DNA of 64,000 nucleotides from NCBI RefSeq assembly GCF_002262885.1, contig NZ_NKYF01000030.1, positions 1-64,000 of the forward strand. The letters are read 5' to 3'. The position numbers and the translations under genes are program-made. The notes beneath the pieces were generated by a model that saw only the letters and a list, made by a program, of their open reading frames with translations, was not told where the DNA came from and searched no databases. Each line of letters starts with the position of its first letter. Position 1 is the stretch's first letter. Positions 1-8,666 of this stretch are shown here, piece by piece. This DNA is from Pseudonocardia sp. MH-G8 (GTDB lineage: Bacteria > Actinomycetota > Actinomycetes > Mycobacteriales > Pseudonocardiaceae).

Positions 1-192
1 AACAGGTGTTCGATGGCATGGGTCTGTTCGGGTGGTCCACATTTGCAATAGTGAACGGTGCAGCGGAGGGCGCAGTGCCCGGTCCGCATCCACCCCGCCC
101 GTGCACCTCTTCTCCGCCCCAGGCCACCCGTCGGCGGGGTGCGCGACGCGAATCCGGGGGCATGACCGGACACAGGGGGCGTGAGCATCCTC

Positions 193-245
193 GTCCCGGC
201 GTCCCGGCGTCCCGGCGTCCCGGCGTCCCGGCGTCCCGGCGTCCC
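193..245. repeat. 8-bp tandem repeat GTCCCGGC, about 6.6 copies
   Basis: Six perfect head-to-tail copies of GTCCCGGC are followed by a partial GTCCC. No gene overlaps it convincingly. Such short GC-rich arrays can vary in length by slippage; a regulatory role cannot be inferred. Confidence 0.9.
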
Positions 246-283
246 CCGCGGCCTGTGGCCTGCGACCGCCCTCCCCGGGGCCC

Positions 284-345
284 TGCCTCGTAGCCCAAGC
301 TGCGGTGGGCGCGCCGTTCCCGGCTCGTCACCTCCTGCCCCACCC
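284..345 (-). repeat. Dispersed repeat, inverted partial copy
   Basis: Read on the minus strand this matches the repeat at 820-912 around the shared core GGAACGGCGCGCC with its flanking CGAGCCG side. It is more diverged than the two plus-strand copies. With the 820 copy it forms a long-range inverted pair of about 500 bp spacing. Confidence 0.6.
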
Positions 346-819
346 CGTAGCTGGGCCTCACTCGCAGTGGGGCCGGCGCCGAGCCCGACCCCCCGGCGCC
401 GAGGACGGCCAGGTTGGGCACAACCCACGAATATCGTGGTCGGGGCGGCCGTCCCCGGCGCGAGGCCCAGGCCCGTCGACGACGAGCCCGTCGCCGCTGG
501 GTGCCACTCGACCGGCGGCGGTGTCCTTCCCGAGCCCTTCCCACAACGGCCTTGATCAGCGAACCTGGGACATGAACCGCACCCCGGCAGCCCATGTCCC
601 AATCCCGCCGATCATGAGGGGTGAACACGCCTCGAACCGACCCGATGATCATCGGGAAGGGGTGGAACGGGACCACCGCAAGGTGCGCACGCACGCGGCA
701 GCGACGGGCTCGTCCGGACAGGCCTGGGCCCGCATCGGGGGCGGCCGCCCGGCCAGCCACGATATTCGGCAGTTCTGCCAACCCGGCCACCTCACCGACG
801 GGCAGGAGCAGGGGAACCC

Positions 820-912
820 GGCCGACTGCGCGGAAGGCCGGGGCAGTGGCGTGGGGCAGTGGCAGCGAGCCGGGAACGGCGCGCCCACAGGAGATTCCAC
901 AACGACGTAGAC
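820..912 (+). repeat. Dispersed repeat, copy A
   Basis: About 93 bp that align almost end to end with 38388-38480, starting GGCCGACTGCGCGGAAGGCC and ending GACGACGTAGAC (here AACGACGTAGAC). The first 20 bases can fold on themselves (GGCC...GGCC). The minus strand translates as ESPVGAPFPAR, which is a repeat translation rather than a gene. It lies in non-coding DNA before the CAP gene terminator. Confidence 0.8.
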
Positions 913-1009
913 CTGAGAGGGGTTGGATCTTCCCCGAATCCCCCTCACGTCTATATGATCATGAAACGGGCACGTTCAGTGGAACACGACGGCCATGATC
1001 AGCAGAAAT

Positions 1010-1043
1010 GGTGCGAGGGCGACAGGTGTGACGCCCTCACACC
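1010..1043 (-). terminator. Hairpin downstream of the CAP gene
   Basis: Arms GGTGCGAGGGCG (1010-1021) and CGCCCTCACACC (1032-1043) pair at 11 of 12 positions around a 10-base loop. It lies 60 bases past the CAP stop codon. There is no U tract, so it is either an actinobacterial-type intrinsic terminator or an mRNA 3'-end stabiliser. Confidence 0.6.
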
Positions 1044-1102
1044 ACTCCTGGCGATCACGACGGCGAGCCGCCTCACAAGGAGTAACCCTCTCTCCGCGCT
1101 GA

Positions 1103-1585
1103 TCAGGAACCGAAGTCCTGCACCCAGTAATGACCGTTCGGTTCGTAGCCGACACCGATGGCCGTGTACCCGCAGTCCTCGATGCTCCTGCGGTGTCCCG
1201 GGGAATCCATCCACACCTGCATGACCCCAGCAGCGGTGGGATAGCCCTGTGCGAGGTTCTCACCGAAGGACTCCTCGTACCCGGCGGACCGGATGCGATC
1301 GCGGGACTCCCGCCCCTCCCGGTCGACGTGATCGAGGTCCCCGCGCTGCGCCAGCCCCGTGGCATGCTCCTGCGCCACCTCGTCGAGCTGCGGGTCCGAC
1401 TCCACAGCGGGGCAGCCTGCCTCCTCCCGTGCGGCGTTCGTCGCGGCGACGAGATCGGACACGGCACTGGCGCGCGCGGGCGCGGCCGACGCGGCGACAG
1501 GCGCTGCCGCCGCGATTCCCGAGAAGAGAACTGCGGTGGCGGCGGTTCCGAGGAGGGCCTTGCCGAGGCGCCCGGATGCGGTCAT
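1103..1585 (-). CDS. Secreted CAP/SCP-domain protein (YkwD-like)
   Basis: A 160-residue protein with an N-terminal signal peptide (positive MTASGRLGK, then a hydrophobic stretch ending near ASAAPA) followed by a compact CAP (cysteine-rich secretory/PR-1) domain. CAP landmarks are visible: EHATGLA, SFGENLAQG, VWMDSPGHRR and YWVQDFG at the very end, including the two conserved histidines and the GEN glutamate. Bacterial CAP proteins of this size are extracellular and mostly without assigned function. I chose the ATG at 1585 because it begins a classical signal peptide; longer upstream in-frame starts give unlikely sequence. It appears to be transcribed alone and ends before a hairpin. Confidence 0.85.
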   Translation of the reverse strand: MTASGRLGKALLGTAATAVLFSGIAAAAPVAASAAPARASAVSDLVAATNAAREEAGCPAVESDPQLDEVAQEHATGLAQRGDLDHVDREGRESRDRIRSAGYEESFGENLAQGYPTAAGVMQVWMDSPGHRRSIEDCGYTAIGVGYEPNGHYWVQDFGS

Positions 1586-1780
1586 GGCGCGAAAGTTAGC
1601 AGCGCGACCCCGACACGAATGAGGAACTGCCGACGACCACCCACAGGTGGAGGCAATGCGGGCGGGTACACGCAGCGAAACATCATTTCGCGATTCCCGC
1701 CGGACGGCGCGGCCACCGCCACCCGTTCCGGACCACCGCGACCACGCTCGGTACACCGATCCCGGCCTGGAACCGCCGCA

Positions 1781-2752
1781 TTACAGGACAACGCGGTCAC
1801 CCGCCGCACGGGCCGGGTGCCGAACGGCCCCGGGCGAGACCCCGACGACCCGTTTGAACGCACGGCTGAACGCCGCCTCGGACTGGTAGCCGAGGTGGTT
1901 CGCGAGCTCGCTGACCGTGACACCCTCCTCGGCGAGGCGCGTGCGCGCGGTCTGCATCCGCCACCGGGTGACGTAGCGCATCGCGGGCTCGTCGACGAGC
2001 TCGGTGAACCGGGCGGCGAACGCCGAACGCGACATGGCCAGCTCGCTCGCCAGCGTCGCGACGGTCCACGGCCGTGCCGGGTCCCGGTGGATCAGCGCGA
2101 TCGCCCGGCCGATCTGCCGGTCACGCAGCGCCCCGAGCCACCCCCGCTGGGCCGCGGGGTCGTGCTCGATCCACGAGCGGAGAGCCTGGATCACGAGGAC
2201 GTCCGACAGCCGGGTGAGGATGGCCTCGCCGCCGGGGCGCAACTGCGCGGCCTCCACGGCCACCAGCCGAAGCGTGCTCTGCATCCACTCGGCGTGCTGG
2301 GACCCCGCGGGCTCCACGTGGATCACCTGCGGCAGCAGCGGAACGATGTGGTGCGCAGCCGGGTGATCGAGGCGGACCGCCCCGCAGACGAGCGTCGTGC
2401 CCGCCCCGCCACCGCCGTGGCGCAGCAGTGAGTAGTGGTTGCGGAAGTCCTGCGGGAGCGTGGTCACGTCCGGCGCCGACGTCCCCGGCTCGCTGCGCAG
2501 GGCGTGCCCCTCCCCGTGCGGCACCAGCGCGAGGTCGCCCGGCTGGAGCACCCGCACCTCGGCGCCGTCGACCTCGAGGCGGCAGCGACCCGCGGTGACG
2601 ATGTGGAACCACAAGCAGTCCGGCATCGGGGGGAGTGCGAGTCCCCACGGCGCGCTCAGCTCGGACCGGCAGTAGAAGCTGCCACTGACCCGCAGGAAGT
2701 GCAGCGCTTCACCCAGCGGGTCGTGTGAGTTCCACAGCTCGTCGTTCTGCAT
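1781..2752 (-). CDS. AraC-family regulator with N-terminal cupin domain
   Basis: A 323-residue regulator. The first half is an AraC-type cupin sensor (cupin_6 class) with the PGDLALVPHGEGH jelly-roll motif near residue 70. The C-terminal 100 residues hold two helix-turn-helix motifs: MSRSAFAARF and the signature VSELANHLGYQSEAAFSRAF followed by VGVSPGAVR. Cupin-type AraC regulators often sit beside short-chain or NAD(P)-binding oxidoreductases. Here the adjacent divergent gene at 2899 encodes an NmrA-like protein, its most likely target. The ATG at 2752 was chosen because the sensor domain starts soon after it. Confidence 0.9.
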   Translation of the reverse strand: MQNDELWNSHDPLGEALHFLRVSGSFYCRSELSAPWGLALPPMPDCLWFHIVTAGRCRLEVDGAEVRVLQPGDLALVPHGEGHALRSEPGTSAPDVTTLPQDFRNHYSLLRHGGGGAGTTLVCGAVRLDHPAAHHIVPLLPQVIHVEPAGSQHAEWMQSTLRLVAVEAAQLRPGGEAILTRLSDVLVIQALRSWIEHDPAAQRGWLGALRDRQIGRAIALIHRDPARPWTVATLASELAMSRSAFAARFTELVDEPAMRYVTRWRMQTARTRLAEEGVTVSELANHLGYQSEAAFSRAFKRVVGVSPGAVRHPARAAGDRVVL

Positions 2753-2898
2753 GCGCACCAGACTCCTCGCTCCGCGCCGTTGATCCAACAATGCTGGACG
2801 AACGAGCAAGAGAGCGCGACCGACGGGCATGGTGCATCCCGTTCGGGCCCGGCACGGTGGACATCGAGCAAATCGCCAGCCGATGAACGGAGCACAAC

Positions 2899-3786
2899 GT
2901 GATCACCGTGATGGGAGCCACCGGCACGATCGGCCGGCAGGTCACACGTCAGCTGCTCGCCGCCGGCGAGCAGGTACGGGCGCTGGGCCGCGACCCCGAG
3001 CGCCTGGCCGAGGCGGCCGCGGCAGGCGCCGAGACGATGGCCGGCGACGCCGGCGACGCCGCGTTCCTGACCGAGGCCTTCCACGGGGCGGCGGCGGTGC
3101 ACACCTTGCTGCCCTACGACCCGACCGTGCCCGGCTACCGCGCCGAGCAGGACCGGCTGGGTGATTCGATCGTGGCCGCGGTCGGCGGCTCCGGCGTGCG
3201 CCACGTCGTCGCGATCAGCAGCGTGGGCGCCGACGTCCCGGCCGGGACGGGCTTCATCACCAGCCTGCACGCCCAGGAACGGCGGTTGCGCCGGTTGCGC
3301 GATGCCCACGTGCTCGTCCTGCGCCCCGGGTTCTTCTTCGAGAACTTCGCCTCGGTCGCGGAGGTCGCCGCCCGGTACGGCGTGTACGCCGACGCGGTGG
3401 CCCCCGACGTCCCGCTCCCGATGATCGCCACCCGCGACATCGCCGACGTGGCCGCCAGGGCACTGATCACCCGTGACTGGTCCGAGTTCACCGTGCGCGA
3501 ACTGCTCGGCCCACGAGACCTCACCCACGCCGAGGCGACCGGGATCCTCGGCGCCGCGATGGGCCGCCCCGACCTCGCCTACGTCCGCCTCCCCGACCCG
3601 GAGATGATCGAGATCCTGGTCGGGGCCGGGTTCACCGAGGAGGCCGCCGCCCTGCACATCGAGCTGGGTGGAGCCCTGAGCGACGGCACGATCGCCCCAC
3701 GCGAGGGCCGCACGGCGTCGAACACGACGCCGACCCGGCTCGACGACATCGCCGGCTCGCTGGTGCCAGGTCACCAGCGCGCGTGA
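2899..3786 (+). CDS. NmrA-like NAD(P)-binding protein (atypical SDR)
   Basis: A 295-residue Rossmann protein. The dinucleotide-binding loop GATGTIGRQV is at the extreme N terminus (from residue 6), followed by VRALGRDPERL. Atypical-SDR features include HVVAISSVGAD and LRPGFFFENFA, with no YxxxK catalytic pair, as in NmrA/SDR_a5 proteins. These act as redox sensors or as quinone/aldehyde reductases; the substrate cannot be told. GTG at 2899 is the start because the glycine loop leaves no room for a later one. The divergent AraC gene is its probable regulator, and a DUF1772 membrane protein follows 30 bp downstream, probably in the same transcript. Confidence 0.85.
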   Translation: MITVMGATGTIGRQVTRQLLAAGEQVRALGRDPERLAEAAAAGAETMAGDAGDAAFLTEAFHGAAAVHTLLPYDPTVPGYRAEQDRLGDSIVAAVGGSGVRHVVAISSVGADVPAGTGFITSLHAQERRLRRLRDAHVLVLRPGFFFENFASVAEVAARYGVYADAVAPDVPLPMIATRDIADVAARALITRDWSEFTVRELLGPRDLTHAEATGILGAAMGRPDLAYVRLPDPEMIEILVGAGFTEEAAALHIELGGALSDGTIAPREGRTASNTTPTRLDDIAGSLVPGHQRA

Positions 3787-3816
3787 CCGACCTCGACAAC
3801 GTCCCAGGAGCGCGAG

Positions 3817-4323
3817 ATGACGATCAGATCAGCCGCCTTGCTGCTGGCCATGGTGGCCACGGGCCTGCAAGCCGGCACGTACTACATCTTCGTCTACGGG
3901 GTCATGCCCGGGCTGGCCCTGGGTACCGATCGCACGTACGTGGAGGCGATGCAGCAGTTCAACGTGTCGTTCATGAACCCGTGGTTCTTCGCCACCTTCC
4001 TGGGCGCCCCGGCGCTCGCCCTGGTCGCCGTCGTGAGCAACCGCAGAACGAGATCGGTGCTGCTCTGGGCGGTGGTCGGGTTCCTCTTCGCCGCAGCCAC
4101 GTTCTGGATCACGATCGTGGTCCACACACCGCTCAACGACGCTCTCGACGCGGCCGGAGCCGCTGAGGCGATACCGGACCTGAGCGCCGTCCGATCGGCG
4201 CACGAGGCGACGTGGGTGCCCTGGAACGTCGCGCGCATGCTGACGTCCACCGCATCGCTGGCCGCGCTCGGGTGCGCTTTGCTCACGGCGAGGCCACAGC
4301 ACCACGAACGACGCGGAGCGTGA
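3817..4323 (+). CDS. DUF1772 (anthrone-oxygenase-like) membrane protein
   Basis: A 168-residue integral membrane protein with about four hydrophobic segments (residues 5-25, 55-75, 83-103 and near 145-160). It has the family hallmark ending, a segment reading HEATWVPWNVARML, and an early FVYGVMPGL stretch. DUF1772 includes fungal anthrone oxygenases, but bacterial members are mostly uncharacterised. It follows the NmrA-like gene by 30 bp and is probably co-transcribed. A conserved tryptophan and histidine are the only visible candidates for a catalytic role. Confidence 0.8.
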   Translation: MTIRSAALLLAMVATGLQAGTYYIFVYGVMPGLALGTDRTYVEAMQQFNVSFMNPWFFATFLGAPALALVAVVSNRRTRSVLLWAVVGFLFAAATFWITIVVHTPLNDALDAAGAAEAIPDLSAVRSAHEATWVPWNVARMLTSTASLAALGCALLTARPQHHERRGA

Positions 4324-4341
4324 TCACGAACCGCCCGCAGG

Positions 4342-5078
4342 TCAGGCGATCCCGCCGTTGGCGAACATGACCTGTCCGTTGATCCAGCGAGCAGGGCCGG
4401 CGAGGAAGGCCACGGCCTCGGCGACGTCCGCCGGCTGCCCGAGGCGCTCCAGCGGCGGCTGGGCGGCCAGCCGGTCGATCGTGGCCTGGTCCTTCCGTCC
4501 AGGAACAGCGGCGTGGCCGTGGGACCGGGCGCCACGGTGTTGACGGTGATGTCGCGGCCGCGCAGTTCCCGCGCCAGGATCGGGGTCAGCCCCTCCACCG
4601 CGGCCTTGCTCGCCACGTAGCCGCCGTAGGTCGGGAACGACAGCCGGGTGACCGATGTCGAGAAGGTGATGATGGCGCCTCCCGCACGGACCCGCCTGGC
4701 CGCCTGCTGCGCGACCACCACGGTGCCCCGGATGTTGGTGCGGTGCATCCGGTCCAGGTCATCCAGGTCGAGCTCGGCGATCGGGGCGAGGAGCATCACG
4801 CCGGCGGTGTGGACCACCACGTCGAGACCCCCGAAGGCATCCTCCACCGCGTCGAACGCCGCCGCCATCGCCTCCGGATCGCCGACGTCACCACTCACGG
4901 CGACCGCCCGGCCCCCGGCCCGCTCCACCGCGGCCACCGTCTCCTCCGCGCGGCCCCGGTTCCCGGCGTAGTGCACGCCGACCGCCATCCCGTCGAGCGC
5001 CAACCGCTCGACCACGGCCCGGCCGATGCCGCCCGATCCCCCGGTCACCAGGGCAACCCGCTCCGCAGTGCTGGTCAT
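4342..5078 (-). pseudogene. SDR oxidoreductase with a single-base frameshift
   Basis: A classical short-chain dehydrogenase: GGSGGIGRAVVE nucleotide loop near residue 12, catalytic YGGYVASKAAV (Tyr/Lys) near 150, and VAPGPTATPLF. The frame breaks near position 4498, after the LFLDG codons. One missing base turns the expected GKDQATIDRL into GRTRPRSTGW. In the shifted frame the family C terminus continues intact to WINGQVMFANGGIA and a stop at 4342. Everything else is well preserved, so this is a very recent lesion or a sequencing error. The start at 5078 has a strong GGAGGA ribosome site. It is divergent from a TetR gene and shares an inverted-repeat operator with it. Confidence 0.85.
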
Positions 5079-5096
5079 GTCATCCTCCGCATGATG

Positions 5097-5141
5097 TGAA
5101 CGTGACGTCCATATAACCACGCTTTGTGGACGTACCGTTCA
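5097..5141. promoter_or_regulatory. TetR-type inverted-repeat operator
   Basis: Arms GAACGTGACGTCCA (5098-5111) and TGGACGTACCGTTC (5127-5140) are complementary at 12 of 14 positions around a 15-base centre, and the outer pair 5097/5141 also matches. It lies in the gap between the divergent SDR and TetR genes, where an autoregulatory TetR site is expected. Binding is inferred. Confidence 0.7.
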
Positions 5142-5194
5142 TATGTGAGGGTGGATGTGGCCGACGGCACCGCACGACAGGAGCGCACGCAACA

Positions 5195-5830
5195 GTGGAA
5201 ACGAGCGACGACCAGAGCGCCGGTACGGCGGGGACCACCGGACGGCGCGGACGCGGGCGGCGCCCCGCCGACCAGGTGCGCGCCGAGGTGCTGGAGGCGA
5301 CCGCGCGGCTGCTGTTCGCCGACGGCCTCGCCGCGATCACCTTCGAACGCGTCGCCGCCGAGTCCGGGGCCAGCAAGACCACCTTGTACAAGTGGTGGCC
5401 CTCCCGCGGCGCGCTCGCCCTCGATGCCTACTCCCGCTCCGTGCAACCCGCGCTGGCCTTCCCCGACACGGGCGACATCGCCGCGGACCTGACCGCGCAG
5501 CTCCACGCGTTCGTCGCCCTCACCACCGACTCACCGGCCGGACGGGTGATCGCCGAGCTGATCGGCCAGGCCCAGACCGACCCCGACCTCGCCGAGGCCT
5601 ACCGCACCCACTACTCCCGCCCCCGCCGCGACCTCGCCGTCGTCGCGGTCTGCCGGGCCCGCGACCGCGGACAGCTGCGCGCCGACACCGACCCCGAGGC
5701 GGTCGTCGACCAGCTCTGGGGCGCCTGCTACCACCGGCTGCTCGTCCGGGACGAACCCCTCACCGAACGCTTCGCGACCACCCTGGTCGCCCAGTTGCTG
5801 AACGGCCTGCACCCCCCACGCCAGACCTGA
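5195..5830 (+). CDS. TetR/AcrR-family regulator
   Basis: A 211-residue TetR protein. After a disordered, arginine-rich N terminus comes the DNA-binding domain (ATARLLFADGL...ITFERVAAESGASKTTLYKWW, about residues 35-75). The ligand-binding half follows, with RVIAELIGQAQTDPDLAEAYRTHY and a late DQLWGACYHRLL helix. GTG at 5195 is preceded by CAGGAG at a usable distance; an upstream ATG at 5126 would add unlikely sequence that runs through the operator side. It probably represses itself and the divergent SDR through the 5097-5141 palindrome. Confidence 0.88.
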   Translation: METSDDQSAGTAGTTGRRGRGRRPADQVRAEVLEATARLLFADGLAAITFERVAAESGASKTTLYKWWPSRGALALDAYSRSVQPALAFPDTGDIAADLTAQLHAFVALTTDSPAGRVIAELIGQAQTDPDLAEAYRTHYSRPRRDLAVVAVCRARDRGQLRADTDPEAVVDQLWGACYHRLLVRDEPLTERFATTLVAQLLNGLHPPRQT

Positions 5831-5857
5831 TCGGCATCGACGACCGACCGGCGCGTG

Positions 5858-7144
5858 TCATCGCAACTGCACCGCGCCGTCGATCCTGCGCAGGCGGGCC
5901 CAGTGCCAGTTCGGCGTGACGGGCGCGGCGGGATAGCGCGCCGCCACGCGTTCGTCGAGATCGACGCCGAGACCGGGAGCATCCGAGATGGTCAACGCGC
6001 CGCCACGCGCGGTCGCCGTCCCCGGGAAGATCTCACGCGCGGCCTCGGAGAACGGGTGGTACTCCTGGATCCCGAAGCTCGGCGACGCGACGTCGAGCGC
6101 GAGGTTCGCCGCCTGCCCCACCGGCGAGACGTCCTTCGGACCGTGCCACGCGGTCTGCACCCCGAACAGCTCGCACATGCCGGCCAGCCGCCACGCGGGG
6201 GTGATCCCCCCGATGGCCGACACGTGGCAGCGGATGAAGTCGAGCAACCTGTCGCGGATCAGGGGGACGTACTCACGGGGGTTGGTGAACAGCTCGCCGA
6301 TCGCAAGCGGAGTGGACGTCGCCTCCCGGACGGCGGCGAGCCAGTCCACGTCTTCGGTCGCCACCACGTCCTCGAGGTAGAAGAGGCGGCACGCCTCGAG
6401 TTCCTGAGCCAGCCGACCGGCGAGGTGCGGCGGAACCCGCTGGTGGACGTCGTGGATCAGCTCCACCTCGGTGCCGACGACGTCGCGCACGTGCCGGAGC
6501 ACCTCGGGAATCGTGCGCACGTAGTCGGCCGGATCCCAGGCCTGCGCCGCGACGGGTGAGGACCCACCGGCCTCACCCGCTGCGCGCGGCCCCACATCGC
6601 ATCGAACGTGCAGGAAGCCCGAATCGACGACCCGCTGCACCTCGTCCGCGAGGTGTGCCGCGTCGCGCCCGCCGGCTCGGGTGTAGGCGGGCACCTCCGT
6701 CCTGCACCGCCCCCCGAGCAGCTGCCAGACGGGCACCCCGAGCTGCTTGCCCTTGATGTCCCACAGCGCCATGTCCACACCGCTGAGGGCGTTGTTCAGA
6801 ACCGGCCCACTGCGCCAGTAGGGATCGGCGTGCAGCGACTGCCAGATGTCGGTGACGTCTGCCGGATCCCTCCCGATGAGGGCAGGTGCGAGGTACTCCG
6901 TGACCGCCGATGCGACCGTGTGAGCGCGCTGGGTGAAGGTCGCACAGCCCAGACCGTAGAGACCGGGAACATCGGTGTCGATGCGCACGATGACGAGCGT
7001 CACGCCTTCCGGAGCCGTCAGGATGCAGCGAACTCCGGTGATCCTCGTTCCGCCGCCGTCCTGGTCGTGCCACGGCGGCAGAACAGTGGGCACCACCGGC
7101 CCGACACCCGCCGGGCGATCCTCCGCAACAGAACTGCTCCCCAT
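5858..7144 (-). CDS. Mandelate racemase/enolase-superfamily sugar-acid dehydratase (ManD/RspA type)
   Basis: A 428-residue enolase-superfamily enzyme of the D-mannonate/D-gluconate dehydratase group (RspA-like). Seen are NALSGVDMALWDIKGK near residue 120 and the metal ligands Asp in ELIHDVHQRV, Glu in LFYLEDVV and Glu in LAIGELF. The HDVHQRV histidine is the catalytic residue of ManD proteins. The C terminus is long, with WHGPKDVSPVGQAANLALD. Such enzymes dehydrate acid sugars to 2-keto-3-deoxy acids, often with low activity. The gene lies 41 bp downstream of an MFS carrier on the same strand, next to an IclR regulator: a sugar-acid uptake and dehydration module. AAGGTGG upstream supports the ATG at 7144. 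Confidence 0.88.
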   Translation of the reverse strand: MGSSSVAEDRPAGVGPVVPTVLPPWHDQDGGGTRITGVRCILTAPEGVTLVIVRIDTDVPGLYGLGCATFTQRAHTVASAVTEYLAPALIGRDPADVTDIWQSLHADPYWRSGPVLNNALSGVDMALWDIKGKQLGVPVWQLLGGRCRTEVPAYTRAGGRDAAHLADEVQRVVDSGFLHVRCDVGPRAAGEAGGSSPVAAQAWDPADYVRTIPEVLRHVRDVVGTEVELIHDVHQRVPPHLAGRLAQELEACRLFYLEDVVATEDVDWLAAVREATSTPLAIGELFTNPREYVPLIRDRLLDFIRCHVSAIGGITPAWRLAGMCELFGVQTAWHGPKDVSPVGQAANLALDVASPSFGIQEYHPFSEAAREIFPGTATARGGALTISDAPGLGVDLDERVAARYPAAPVTPNWHWARLRRIDGAVQLR

Positions 7145-7185
7145 CGATCTTCCACCTTTCGAATTGCGATCATCGATCGCGGTCG

Positions 7186-8505
7186 TCACACGTCGCGGTG
7201 CGCGTCGGCAGCGGCCGGCAACGGCGCGACCGGCAACGGCGCGATCTCCCCCACGACGAAGAGGAACGCCAACAGGGCGAATACGGCAGTGCCGCCCGCC
7301 ACCAGCAGTGGGGCCACGAACGTCCCGGTTGCCGAGAGGATGAAACCCACCGCCAGCGGGCTGACGAACGCCCCGATCCACAGCGCGCAGTTCTGAATCC
7401 CACCCAGGGTCCCGATGCTCCCGGGATGCGGGGCGAGATCGACCGGGAGGGACCACAACGCACCCGAGGAGAACGAGCTCCCGGCCTGAGCGACACTGAG
7501 CAGGATCAAGGCGACAACGACGTTGGACGTGAAGGCCGCAGGAGCGATGAACGCGGTCGAGACGACACCGATGAGAATCGTCAGCTTCCTCGAGAACGTG
7601 AGGCTGTACCCGCGTCGCACCAACTCGTCGGTGAACCAACCGCCGATCAGGGTGGCGATCAGACCCAGCACCAGCGGGATCGCGGCGACCGTGGCGAGCT
7701 CCAGCAGGCCGAAGCCGTACTCGTCGACCAGGAAGGTCGGGTACCAGGTCACGAAGAAGTAGTTCGTGAAGCCTCGGCAGAGGAATCCGATGACGAGACC
7801 CCAGACCGTCCGGTGCCGGAGCAGGCCGCGCACGCTCGACTTCGCGTCCGGCTCGTCCGCTTCGGCCTGGGGGCGATCCGACATGATGTATTCGAGCTCC
7901 GCCGCCGACACGGCGCGGTGCCGCTGCGGGCTGCGGTAGTAGAGGCACCAGACTGCCGCCCAGATCAGACCCACACCACCGACGATGACGAAGGCGTAGC
8001 GCCAGCCGAGCGCGGCGATCAGGCCCGCCGCCACCGGAAACGCGATGGCCGCACCCACGGCGCCGCCCGTGTCGTAGATCCCCGAGGCGAGGCCGCGCTC
8101 CCGTCGGGGCACCCACTCGCCGACACTCTTCGCGCACGCCTGTTGTTGCGGCGCCATTCCGATGCCCAGCAGGACCCGACTCGCGAACATCTGCTCGAAG
8201 CCACGGGCGACGCCGGTGAACATCGTGGCGATCGACCACAACGCCGCGCTGCCGGCCAAACTCGCTCGTGGACCGATCTTGTCGACGAGCATTCCCGCCG
8301 GGATCTGGAGCACAGCGGTACTGACCGCGAAGACGCTCAACAGGATTCCGACGGCGGCCGCGTCGAGCTGCAGATCGTCACTGATCGTGGGCATCGCGAT
8401 ACCCAGGATCGCACGGTCCGTCGCTGCGATGCCGGCCGCCAAGGCAGCGAGCAGGACGATCACCCAGCGAACTGACGATTTCGCGGGCTTCTGACTGGTG
8501 CGCAC
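7186..8505 (-). CDS. MFS transporter, anion:cation symporter type (sugar acid)
   Basis: A 439-residue, 12-helix major facilitator carrier. The N-terminal half has DRAILGIAMPTISDDL in helix 1 and the loop motif DKIGPRASL; GFLCRGFTNYFFVTWYPTFLV lies in the second half. The early aspartate-arginine pair and overall layout resemble the anion:cation symporter branch that carries hexuronates and galactonate. Linkage to the ManD-type dehydratase supports a sugar-acid substrate; the exact one is unknown. The GTG start at 8505 has AAGGAG upstream. The IclR gene is divergent and probably regulates the pair. Confidence 0.88.
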   Translation of the reverse strand: MRTSQKPAKSSVRWVIVLLAALAAGIAATDRAILGIAMPTISDDLQLDAAAVGILLSVFAVSTAVLQIPAGMLVDKIGPRASLAGSAALWSIATMFTGVARGFEQMFASRVLLGIGMAPQQQACAKSVGEWVPRRERGLASGIYDTGGAVGAAIAFPVAAGLIAALGWRYAFVIVGGVGLIWAAVWCLYYRSPQRHRAVSAAELEYIMSDRPQAEADEPDAKSSVRGLLRHRTVWGLVIGFLCRGFTNYFFVTWYPTFLVDEYGFGLLELATVAAIPLVLGLIATLIGGWFTDELVRRGYSLTFSRKLTILIGVVSTAFIAPAAFTSNVVVALILLSVAQAGSSFSSGALWSLPVDLAPHPGSIGTLGGIQNCALWIGAFVSPLAVGFILSATGTFVAPLLVAGGTAVFALLAFLFVVGEIAPLPVAPLPAAADAHRDV

Positions 8506-8654
8506 AGGCGCTTCTCCTTGCTCCGTTCCCAGAACGGACGAGGCTTCGTTGCCGTATCGGAGTGGTGTCGCCGATTGCTCGTGGTGTGGGGCTCCGCCGG
8601 GCGAGGTGCCGGTGACGCTACGACTGCGCTCTCGCTCGCTGCAACGTTCTCTCG

Positions 8655-8666
8655 TAGACTGAGAGG
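8655..8666 (+). promoter_or_regulatory. -10 box of a probable leaderless IclR transcript
   Basis: TAGACT (8655-8660) is followed by six bases and then ATG, the spacing expected if transcription begins at the start codon. The same bases include GAGAGG directly against the ATG, too close to work well as a ribosome site. A short CTCTC...GAGAG inverted repeat spans the box and could be an IclR site. Confidence 0.5.

Larger units (their letters stand above)
1..1102. other. Non-coding, repeat-rich 5' region
   Basis: No open frame here resembles a known protein; the short frames are arginine/proline-rich translations typical of non-coding high-GC DNA. The stretch holds an 8-bp tandem repeat, two oppositely oriented copies of a dispersed repeat, a block similar to one near 38.3 kb, and a strong hairpin next to the CAP gene. 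These are listed separately. I cannot tell which gene lies to the left of the window. Confidence 0.6.

Noticed and set aside
1..62. Minus-strand frame reading VHYCKCGPPEQTHAIEHL off the left edge
   Set aside because: Too short to assign; it could be the end of an insertion sequence or a spurious frame, and the rest lies outside the window.
649..948. Minus-strand small open frame starting in the repeat (ESPVGAPFPAR)
   Set aside because: The same peptide appears at 38217-38468 only because the DNA repeat is there; no ribosome site, no protein family, and flanking residues do not align.
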